Translations under genes and position numbers: made by a program
Shown: positions 18,578 through 27,929 of the stretch, in pieces
How positions within the stretch are numbered: position 1 is the first letter of the stretch
How the letters are laid out: the number at the start of each line of letters is the position of its first letter
Notes under the pieces: generated by a model
Told to the model about the DNA's origin: nothing
What the model saw: the letters and a program-made list of their open reading frames with translations, nothing else
Database searches by the model: none
Assembly (NCBI GenBank): GCA_032718475.1
Contig: JAUCBJ010004251.1
Coordinates: 1 to 37,070, forward strand
DNA from: Nemertoderma westbladi
Taxonomy: Eukaryota; Xenacoelomorpha; Nemertodermatida; Nemertodermatidae
Direction of reading: 5' to 3'
Length of the DNA: 37,070 nt

Positions 18578-19600
18578 AGGACAATTCGGTCCCGGACAAT
18601 TCGGTCCGGACAATTCGGTCCCGGACAATTCGGTCCCGGACAATTCGGTCCCATTAATTTTGTGTATTGTGACGTGTATTGTGACGTGTGTGTGTATGGG
18701 ACCGAATTCTCCGGGACCGAATTGTCCGGGACCAAATTTAATTGGTACTGTACTATATAATGGTGAATGTTCTAGAACCTTAATATATATTATTATATGG
18801 TAGCTAGTGTTTTTTTTGCTAGCTAGTATTTTTTTTTTAAATAAAAAAAATTTACTTTTTTTTATTAACATTATTATTTATGGTAGCTATGGTGTTTTTA
18901 TGGAGCTTGTGAATTATTTACTAGCTAGTAATAGTATGTATTTAAAATGTTTAAAACTGTATTTTTTATATATTGCGTATGTATACTGTATGTGTTGTTG
19001 GTTAGTTAACAAGCCTAAATTATTATCCTAGATAATAGCTGGATCTCATTCAGGGACTGTTATAATATCATCAATATTGTTGGTAATGAATATAATCAGC
19101 AACAGTTTAGGCCTAATTCTGAAATATCATAGTTTTCACAGGTTTTTATAATTTCAAGGAAATGCTAGCTAGTAAAAAAAAAACTAGCTACACCTTAATA
19201 AATAATATATAATAATGTTCTCGGACACTACCAATAACAAAAATAAAAAAAAATACAGTATTTTTAAAATTTCAAAAAATTCTAGCAAGTAAATAACACT
19301 AGCTACCATAACAAATATCTCTACTAATGTTCTAGAACATTCACCAATATCAAAAAAGCACTAAAACGTTGCTATCAGGAACTGGACAATTCGGTCCCGG
19401 ACAATTCGGTCCCGGACAATTCGGTCCCGGACAATTCGGTCCCGGACAATTCGGTCCCGGACAATTCGGTCCCGGACAATTCGGTCCCGGACAATTCGGT
19501 CCTAGGACAATTCGGTCCTAGGACAATTCGGTCCCGGACAATTCGGTCCCATTTATTTAGTGTTTTGGGACCGAATTGTCCGGGACCGAATTGTCCTACA
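18578..19600. repeat. Foldback structure B: GGACAATTCGGTCCC arrays with inverted caps
   Basis: The 15-bp unit GGACAATTCGGTCCC is repeated about 5 times at 18578-18653 and about 12 times at 19383-19552. Each array is followed, after a 14-45-bp spacer, by two to three inverted units (18698-18735 and 19566-19597). Between the two arrays lies another inverted pair: GGTGAATGTTCTAGAAC plus GGTAGCTAGTG near 18763-18810 against CACTAGCTACC plus GTTCTAGAACATTCACC near 19297-19347. This looks like a foldback-type mobile element without coding capacity. Confidence 0.8.
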
Positions 19601-19788
19601 TCCGATAGTTTTCCCCATTACCAATTTAACTGGTATGAACGTATATACACGATACAGGTTGTTATGACGGACAAACCAACAGACAGACAGATTTTCCAAC
19701 AGACAGACAGACAATAAAACCTTTGGACAGAATTTTGAGATATATGTTAGCACAGCGAGTTTAGTCACCGAATAGCCCGATGGTAGAT

Positions 19789-21230
19789 GTGGCGGCTGTT
19801 CCCATCACTGATGCAGCGTTGTGGCGGCTGTTCCCATCACTGATGCAGCGATGTGGCGGCTGTTCCCATCACTTATGCAGCGTTGTGGCGGCTGTTCCCA
19901 TCACTGGTGCAGCGATGTGGCGGCTGTTCCCATCACTGATGCCGCGATGTGGCGGCTGTTCCCATCACTGATGCAGCGATGTGGCGGCTGTTCCCATCAC
20001 TGATGCAGCGATGTGGCGGCTGTTCCCATCACTGATGCAGCGATGTGGCGGCTGTTCCCATCACTGGTGCAGCGATGTGGCGGCTGTTCCCATCACTGGT
20101 GCAGCGATGTGGCGGCTGTTCCCATCACTGATGCAGCGATGTGGCGGCTGTTCCCATCACTTATGCAGCGTTGTGGCGGCTGTTCCCATCACTGGTGCAG
20201 CGATGTGGCGGCTGTTCCCATCACTGATGCCGCGATGTGGCGGCTGGTCCCATCACTGATGCAGCGATGTGGCGGCTGTTCCCATCACTGATGCAGCGAT
20301 GTGGCGGCTGTTCCCATCAATGATGCAGCGATGTGGCGGCTGTTCCCATCACTGGTGCAGCGATGTGGCGGCTGTTCCCATCACTGATGCAGCGATGTGG
20401 CGGCTGTTCCCATCACTGATGCAGCGATGTGGCGGCTGTTCCCATCACTTATGCAGCGTTGTGGCGGCTGTTCCCATCACTGGTGCAGCGATGTGGCGGC
20501 TGTTCCCATCACTGATGCCGCGATGTGGCGGCTGGTCCCATCACTGATGCAGCGATGTGGCGGCTGTTCCCATCACTGATGCAGCGATGTGGCGGCTGTT
20601 CCCATCACTGATGCAGCGATGTGGCGGCTGTTCCCATCACTGATGCAGCGATGTGGCGGCTGTTCCCATCACTGATGCAGCGATGTGGCGGCTGTTCCCA
20701 TCACTGATGCAGCGATGTGGCGGCTGTTCCCATCAATGATGCAGCGATGTGGCGGCTGTTCCCATCACTGGTGCAGCGATGTGGCGGCTGTTCCCATCAC
20801 TGATGCAGCGATGTGGCGGCTGTTCCCATCACTGATGCAGCGATGTGGCGGCTGTTCCCATCACTGATGCAGCGATGTGGCGGCTGTTCCCATCACTGAT
20901 GCAGCGATGTGGCGGCTGTTCCCATCACTGGTGCAGCGATGTGGCGGCTGTTCCCATCACTGATACAGCGATGTGGCGGCTGTTCCCATCACTGATGCAG
21001 CGTTGTGGCGGCTGTTCCCATCACTGATGCAGCGATGTGGCGGCTGTTCCCATCACTGATGCAGCGTTGTGGCGGCTGTTCCCATCACTGATGCAGCGAT
21101 GTGGCGGCTGTTCCCATCACTGATGCAGCGATGTGGCGGCTGTTCCCATCACTGATGCAGCGATGTGGCGGCTGTTCCCATCACTGATGCAGCGTTGTGG
21201 CGGCTGTTCCCATCACTGATGCAGCGTTGG
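19789..21230 (+). repeat. 32-bp minisatellite, 45 copies, 288-bp higher-order period
   Basis: The unit begins GTGGCGGCTGTTCCCATCAC and ends TGATGCAGCGAT. Total length of about 1441 bp gives 45 units. Marker variants TTATGCAGCGTT, TGGTGCAG and TGATGCCG recur in the same order at about 19873, 20161 and 20449, spacing 288 bp, which is nine units. Because 32 is not a multiple of three, all frames read the same rotating peptide; no real gene is implied. Confidence 0.95.
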
Positions 21231-22840
21231 CGATCAAAATTGCCATCTCGAGGCGTTGCAGCAGAAAGTGGTGCGACCGCGGTTCCTTGGTGGCGTTATG
21301 GAGTCGATTGCCGATCTCCCTGTTGGGTTTTGAAGAAACAACAATAATAAGAAAAACATGAGGAATGACAATAAGAAGTACTGTATATTATAATATATTG
21401 TTTAGTTACTGTAATTCTCAAGATAAATATAATTATATTACATGACAAAAATATATCTTGTATATATCTCATGATGTGCAATATACATAGAAAGCTGAAG
21501 GATCAAACATACCTACTGTAGAAATGCAAACAATAAGTAAATATAATAACGAACCTGCCTATTAATAGGCCACGGTAGTTCTTGTCAAGAGATGAGCCGT
21601 TCAAAAACACGATGTGGTTGCTCTTGGGAAATAATACTTCTGCTAAAAATTTACAGGAATTTACAACACTTCTCTTCACAAATTACTACACTTCACGACT
21701 TGTGCTAACATTAGTTTAAAATGAGATTTTTGGAAACTAGAATCTCTATAACGAATATTATTTTTCGTGAGCAAAAGTATGGTTTGAAAAATAGCGTACG
21801 CCACCTAGCAGATTTACAAAAAATTATGCGTGTGTAGGTGTGTCTGTGTGGTGTTAAGATAAGTTGCACAAGTTTTATGTTAAGATAAATACCCCTGTGT
21901 TTTATGTTAAGAAAAGTATTAAATGTGTTGGATGTTAAGGAAAGTAAATAACATTGTTGGATGTTATGAGAAGTAAATAACTTTGTGTGGTGTCTTAAGA
22001 AATGTAAAACCAAATAAGGTGACGTAGAGTAATACTTTTAAATTACCTACACCTAACATTCTATATAGGTGACTGAAATATTCAAATAAAAATGAAATAT
22101 ATGTGGATTTGTTTCAAAAATTATTTTTATTCCGGTAAAAAAACATTAAAAATCTTCTTTTAATACGTCAACCTTTCTCTTACAATACCTAATATACCTG
22201 TTTTTTGGTAGTATAACCATCAAATATGTAATAACATAAAAGAAACATCCACTTCAGTACACATGACGGAATATAAATTTAATTCCAAAATGCTCACATT
22301 TATTTAGCGATTTTGGTGTAATTATAAAATACCTTACTAACATTATATTAGGTTAATTTAAATATAATTTGCCATTACCTTTACTTCATACGGTAAATAG
22401 TTTCAATAACTGAATGATGCAAATATTTTTTTTAGGCAATGAAAAGCTGTTAAAGAATAGAGTTTTCTAACTCAAATTCTCAGCCTCAGTTCATATTCTG
22501 ACGTCAGTTGGAATTCTAATTTCAGTTCATATTTTACTAAATTTAAGAACGTGAACCATAAATATCACAACATTTATGACAACTAAATGTTGTATATGGA
22601 GTTTCACTTTAGCAGTCGTTTTTTTAAAACTTGTAATATTTAAATAAAAAAATTCCATGGGGCTGATGTTATTTAAAAAAGTGCTGCAAAATACTCTACA
22701 CAGAAGTATGAAAATAGTTACCTGTACATCTTGAAATATTGTGTGTACGATAATATATAATAGTTAGAATGTTATTATTGCTTTCGGTACAGTATAGTCT
22801 ACCATCCATCCGTTGCAATAAACAACAGAGCTGCTTGCCG
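21231..22840. other. Non-coding stretch with a weak ~38-bp repeat
   Basis: AT-rich. About five degenerate units containing ATGTTAAG and AAGTAAATAAC lie between 21850 and 22010. No supported gene. Confidence 0.5.
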
Positions 22841-23809
22841 GCTATCATGCATTATTAGGAGCCCGCTCGACAGCGGGATACTTACTTTAAAAATCTACAG
22901 GATACTTACTGTAAAAATCTCAGGATATATAACACTGACTGACTGACTGACTGATAATTATCTAGGTTCAGGCACTTCCTGCCTGGCGATTTTGATGAAA
23001 TTTTGCAAGAACATTGCTTTGGTGGTTCATAGTCGCGTTACAAAATATCAGATCGATTCTATGTGTGGTATTCTATATATTTAGTTTTTTGACATTATTT
23101 TATCGCGAAATTAAAAGCAATGGTAAAATAACAACTCCTGCCTGAGCTGCAGGCTGCAGCAGCTAGCTGTGGAGTAGGAACGGTGGAGTGCAGGGCTGTC
23201 TGAAATAAAATTCCATCCAGGCGGAATTTCTTGACTTTGACTACACCCCTTCTGCCTGCCTTTGCCTTGTAGGAGCAGCGCTGCTGGCTGAGTCTTCACT
23301 TCCTTATCAGCTCTCAGGTATAGACAGAAAATAGTTGAGTTGTCAATAAACATAATAAAATATACAAATGCAGTAGGATTATATTATTATTCCACGAATC
23401 CTTGGATTCCGTTGAATGTTTTTTGTTGTAAGATTGGTAGTAAGCCATTCAAGGAGAAAGTTCATGTGTTATTAGACGCGGACCTTTGCGCAATTTCGCG
23501 CTTGTTATATTAGCAGTTAGTTCAGCTAGTCACGGCGATTAACTTGTAACTGATGATATGACCCTGCAGTAGAAGTCTGTAATCATGACACTTAGCATCA
23601 TTTACTATCTAAATTTATATAATTCTTATTGTGACAAACCAACTTTGGTTCAATTATGTCATTGATAACAGTCCCTGAATGAGATCAAGCTATTATCTCT
23701 TCTATGTCTTCTATATGAAACCGCATATCCAACAAGCAACGTGAAATCAAATAAGTTATATTAATATTTTCAACTGAGTGACAGTTTAATTGTTATATAA
23801 TGCTGTAAT

Positions 23810-24220
23810 GTGATTATGTCACAAAGTTCGCAGCGATGCTGCGGCTGTGTGATCGCATTGTGCGGCCCCTCCACTAAGTGCGGGTGCGTCCGCGGTGGTC
23901 GTCCTTCCACCGGGTGCAAACCGTCGGACGACGGCCGGTGTGGGAACCCCAACAACACATCGGCGTTCATCGCGACTACGAGGAACGTCGACCCGAACAT
24001 CGAGGACACAACAGCCCTCCTGTCTGACTCCTGCCTTTCTCCCCCAACAGAGAAGATTCAGACTCGGATTCCTTCGCGAGTGTGGACTCCTACACGAGGA
24101 GTGGCGTGGTTACCCAGATCCCTGTACTCCACGCAATCCCTGCAATCCCTGTACGCCGTCGACACCCAACCGGATGTCTTGACTCCAACTGGAGGCTGCC
24201 TTCGATGGGCCATGGCTTAA
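23810..24220 (+). pseudogene. Cys-rich N-terminal domain of the retrotransposon protein
   Basis: Begins MSQSSQRCCGCVIALCG followed by STKCGCVRGGRPSTGC and DGRCGNPNN. This gives nine closely spaced cysteines, likely a metal-binding nucleic-acid domain seen at the N-terminus of this RT family. The frame is lost after about residue 60 and continues in the two other frames to about 24280. ATG 23816 (Met-Ser) is the plausible start. Confidence 0.6.
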
Positions 24221-25003
24221 TGCCCCCGGTTCGTCGACAGATCCGGACTGGGAGGCCCGCCATGCCCGCCTCACCCGTGTAGTCTGCCGTCAGTACACTG
24301 TGCCGGGCGGCAACGTCGGGCGCAAGGTGGTGGACGTGCTCGCTAGCGAGGTGGATCGAGTTGACAGAGGGGATCTACCCCTCGGAGAGACCCCTCTGTT
24401 TCCTCGCCACCACGTTCCAGCGGGACCCCGACATGGTGAAGGGGGCGGACATCCGATGGACCATCCTGCGCTGACTCGGGATGTGGGAATGGCTCGTCAG
24501 CTCATAGCTGAGGCGGAGCGCTGTAGTGCGAGATTCGCGCGCTCCCTTCGCTCGGCCCCACCAAACACGGCCAGGACCTACAATAGGAAGATCCTGGCCG
24601 GACAGAACCGGTCCGCGGTCCGCCTCGTAACGGACCGGGACAGCGGCGGAGTACTGGACCCCGAGTCCCAGGCTGAGGGGCAGCCGGCGATGTTGGCGAT
24701 GTTCAAGCAGAACTCAACAGAATGTATGCTCCTTGTCGACGCCGCCAATGCCTTCAACAGCCTGAGTCGCCCTGTGGCCCTGTGGAACACGCGCATTCAC
24801 TGGTGCTCCCGGTACCTGTACAACGCGTATAACGGCCACGCAGCCCTCTACCTACAGGGGTCTAGCAAACCACTGTGGAGTAGGGAGGGATATATGCAGG
24901 GCGACCCGGCCGCCATGCTGGGCTACGGCTGTGGGACTCTCCCCATGGTCCGCTCACTGAGGGAAGTCGGCAATACCCCTCCGACGCACCCTATCCTAGC
25001 GAT
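24189..25003 (+). pseudogene. Retrotransposon protein: linker and first part of RT palm
   Basis: Reads LEAAFDGPWLNAPGSS, then RHARLTRVVCRQYTVPGG, EVDRVDRGDLPLGETP and a basic stretch. After a short linker come LLVDAANAFNSLSRPVALWN (first catalytic Asp), RYLYNAYNGHAALYLQGSS and SREGYMQGDPAAMLGYG. The expected finger segment between GGVLDPESQ and the LLVDAANAFNS motif is missing (family comparison from memory), implying an internal deletion. The segment around 24400-24480 looks frameshifted. Confidence 0.7.
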
Positions 25004-25467
25004 CCACCACCCTGCAACCCGCCATCCGGTGACCCGCCATCCAGTGATCCATCACCCAGAGACCCGCCACCCGACGACCTGCCATCCGGAAACCTGCCAT
25101 CTGGCGACCCACCGTCTAGCGACCCGCAACCCTGCCACCCGCCATCTGGTGACCCGCCATCCAGCAATCCGCCACCCAGAGACCCGCCATCCAACAACCC
25201 GCCATCAGGATACCCGCCACCTGGCGACCCGCCGTATAGTGACCCGCAACCCTGCCACCCGCCACCCGCGGTTCCGCCACCCGGGGTCCCGCCACCCGGC
25301 GTTCCACCACCCAGAAACCCGCCATCCGGCGACCCCCTACCCGGCGACCCGCCACTCTGCGACCCACCACCCTGCGACCCGCCACCCTGCAACCCACAAC
25401 CCAGAGACCCGCCACCCAGAGACCTCCCACCCAGAGACCCGCCACCCTGCAATCCGGCACCCGGAAG
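25003..25467 (+). repeat. 15-bp minisatellite inside the RT gene, about 30 units
   Basis: Units follow CCGCCACCCRGNGAC. In the forward frame they read as an Arg-His-Pro-x-Thr pentapeptide; in reverse as a Gly-rich (GGGSL) repeat. It lies exactly between the QGDP segment and the YADD motif of the RT. Unit length is a multiple of three, so the frame stays open throughout. Confidence 0.92.
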
Positions 25468-25479
25468 TACCACCTGCTG

Positions 25480-25903
25480 GCAAAAGCAGTGCTGGTACGC
25501 GGACGACGCCTCATCAGTGGGGTCCATCGCCGGAGTGTGGGAATGGTGGGAGGAGCTTAGCCACTGTGGACCCCGAGTTGGCTACAAACCCGAGTCCACG
25601 AAGAGCTACCTGGTTGTGAAACCAGAGTTTGAGAGGAGGGCAACGGAGGTGTTCGGGGATTCCAGAGTCCGGATCATATCCAGCCACCATTTCCTCGGCG
25701 GTTACGTGGGGGACTCCTGCGGACTGCGGGAGTTCATAGCGGAGAAGGTGGTGGGGTGGGTTACGAGTATCAGTCAGCTCTCCGAGGTGGCTGCAGAGTA
25801 CCCACAAACCACCCATACTGGTATGTCCCGCTGCGTCCAGGCGGAGTGGGACTACCTGCTTCGGGTGGTGGAGACTAGGGATGAGGATCTGGCATCGATC
25901 TGA
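25480..25903 (+). pseudogene. Retrotransposon RT: YADD to thumb
   Basis: Reads CWYADDASSVGSIAGVWEWW (YADD at 25496-25507), then FERRATEVFGDSRVRI, SSHHFLGGYVGDSCGLREF and GMSRCVQAEWDYLLRVVE. It is in a different frame from the palm segment upstream, so a frameshift lies in or next to the minisatellite. Ends in TGA at 25901-25903. Confidence 0.75.
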
Positions 25904-26491
25904 ACTGAACTGTTGCGTCGCTTCATCCCGGCCCTCTTTGGGACTTCCCCTGGAACGGTGGACAAGGAGCTGGTCCTCCTCCCTGTCCGCCATGGGGGGA
26001 TCGGGATCCGGGACCCCCTGATGTGGAGGTCACGCTAGGGAGGCGTCTCTATCTGGGATTGTTGGGGTGATCAAGGCGCTGACGATGGGCAGCCCCCTCA
26101 ACGTTACTGACCACTCCACTAGTCGCGTCGCCATGACGCTGGCTATAAAGCAACGATGGAGTCCGCCGTCCAATCCGTCCCCGCCGAAAGGCGCCGTACT
26201 GTGGACCGTACGGTGTTCCACAAGATGGGTGGGTTGCTGTCGTCGCAGCCCTCCGTGGTGGATAACACTGACCTGGCCCCGGAGGTGTTCCGCGACAACC
26301 TCGTGCTGAGGTACGGCCTCACGCCGCCCGGCCTCCCTGCGAAGTGTGAGGGGTGTGGGGAGCCGTTTTCGACAACCCACGCCCTGAAATGTAAGTTGGG
26401 TGGCCTGATCATAAAGGAAACTGATATCTTCATCATCCACCTCATTGAGACCCTGTGGCTCGGCGGCAGGGGATGCGGGAACATGGCCTAG
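25904..26491 (+). pseudogene. Retrotransposon C-terminus with CxxC-HxxxxC finger
   Basis: After the stop the reading resumes as LRRFIPALFG and LPVRHGGIGIRDPL (near 25990). From about 26156 it is MESAVQSVPAERRRTVDRTV, FRDNLVLRYGLTPPGLPAKC, EGCGEPFSTTHALKC. The last forms a CxxC...HxxxC zinc-finger-like motif typical of this family's end. Terminates TAG at 26489-26491. The missing central part and stops show it is inactive. Confidence 0.65.
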
Positions 26492-26814
26492 CCTGCGTTC
26501 TCGGGGGAGTTCGGAGGCGGCTTCAGATCGCGCTCCTCCGCTCTAACTCCCTCTGTCTGCATGGTGGCCGGCGTCCCTGGAGGGCGCTGGGCTTTGGAGA
26601 TGGTGAGGGTCTGCTGGGGAATGACCTCGCAGACCGGTATTACTCCACGGTGCACCATTTTTAATTGTATGTTTAATTGGTTTGTCTTAATTGTATTGTT
26701 CTGATTGGTGGTGGGATGTTGGGTTGGTGCAGGTATATATTTAATTTTATATAAAATTTTGATCTAATATAATATGCGGATTATCCTACTATGAGTAAAA
26801 AAAAAAATCCTTGG

Positions 26815-27900
26815 GCTGATTATTATGTATAGGATATATGTAGAGTAGAAAGTTCTTAAAAATAATATTCTTATTTTTATTATTACATAGGATTAGCATC
26901 ATTTTTTAGCTGAAGCATTAATACTGTAGTGCAAATTAATTTAGTTATATTTTAATACCATTACTACATTGGCATAAGATAAGTTTTAACATTTCTTACA
27001 AATATTATAAAACTCAATAGTGGAGTGAGCAAAAAACTCAAATTACGCAAATTTAAAAGAACCGGGTGTGTTGTCATAACATCTATCTCCATAGGTTATT
27101 CTGCTTGACTGGGTCTGGGTGCGGCTTTGCTTTTAGGACGGGGTGCTGATTGAAAGGGGGGTTGGGGGAACTGTCCGCCCTTTTCACTTTGACTGATTTG
27201 CGGTTTTGTTAAATTTCTTGGATATAGTTGCTGTGATGCTAAAATTTAATTTGTCTTTGATAATGTATTATTTTGTTTCATATTGTTTACACCTTCAATT
27301 TTCATAATATTAGTTGAGTTTTTGTTTATACATTTGCTCTATAATATATTATATAATTTGTATTTATTCAAAAAATTTAATGAAACTGTTATCACTATTA
27401 TTATCTTACTAGAACTACTGACACTAATGTGGAGCAGCTAGGATATTTGCGCTTTGTTTGTGTTTTAGTTTTAGTAACTATAGCTACCCCTTTCAATTGT
27501 TAGTTTTGTTCTATAATGCAGCATTGGTTGATTGCGTTAGCAGCCGGTGTTGTAATATTCGTATGGAAATGGAGTCTGCATTTACAATATAGGGTGGTTC
27601 TAGGGTGGGTTCAGGGTCATCACTCGCTCGGTGTCCTGGTTGTGCATCATGGGCATTTTTTCATAAATATTCGGTAATCTTATATCTTGTAAACGTGCTT
27701 GATAATGAAATTATTTGCTTCATATTATATTTTTTTTAGTGGTAGCAAAGTTTAATTTTTTATTATGTGGGACGATCCACAAAGTCAGCTAGCCTCAAGC
27801 CTTACAGTTTAAACAATTGTTTAGTTTAGGCCTACTTACTAGGCCTACAGCTGACTGACATAGTTCATTTGTAATAGTCTTGGCTAGGATTCTTCCCCCG
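26815..27900. other. Remainder of copy A, no gene
   Basis: Matches copy B to about 27075 and again from about 27745. The block between (about 27080-27740) is AT-rich and has no coding content I recognise. Confidence 0.6.
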
Positions 27901-27929
27901 GGCTCCTTCCAGCCAGCTTGCTGGCTTTC

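Larger units (their letters stand above)
23406..26805 (+). mobile_element. Retrotransposon with A-tail and 9-bp target duplication
   Basis: AATCCTTGG occurs at 23397-23405 and again at 26806-26814, directly after an A run. Copy B shows the unoccupied site as AATCATTGG. The 3.4-kb insert is far more GC-rich than its surroundings from 23.8 to 26.6 kb. It encodes an RT in broken frames. A-tail plus TSD points to target-primed integration. The RT type is one I know from many marine invertebrate genomes, but I cannot assign a clade. The 5' 400 bp (23406-23805) is AT-rich and non-coding. Confidence 0.85.
22850..27900 (+). repeat. Long dispersed repeat, copy A (interrupted)
   Basis: Shares with copy B, in order: GAGCCCGCTCGACAG hairpin, ATCTCAGGATATATAACAC, a TGAC tract (about 4 units here, 22933-22953), TTCAGGCACTTCCTGCCTGG hairpin, the block around ATCGATTCTATGTGTGGTAT, then TTATTATTCCACGAATC. 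After the retrotransposon insertion it resumes at TTGGGCTGATTATTATG. An extra ~660 bp (about 27080-27740) is absent from copy B. It ends near CTAGGATTCTTCCC. Confidence 0.8.

Noticed and set aside
17864-18760. Ser-Ile-Phe-Phe-Asn-rich open frames on both strands
   Set aside because: Repeat artefacts of the AATATCGAG inverted arrays and the GGACAATTCGGTCCC arrays.
19380-19600. CRISPR-like array
   Set aside because: Repeats are contiguous 15-bp units without spacers and the context is an animal genome.
19780-21347. Many overlapping Met-Ala-Ala-Val-Pro open frames
   Set aside because: All arise from a 32-bp minisatellite read in rotating frames.
24991-25527. Minus-strand Gly-rich frame (GGGSLGG-like)
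   Set aside because: Reverse reading of the 15-bp minisatellite within the RT gene.
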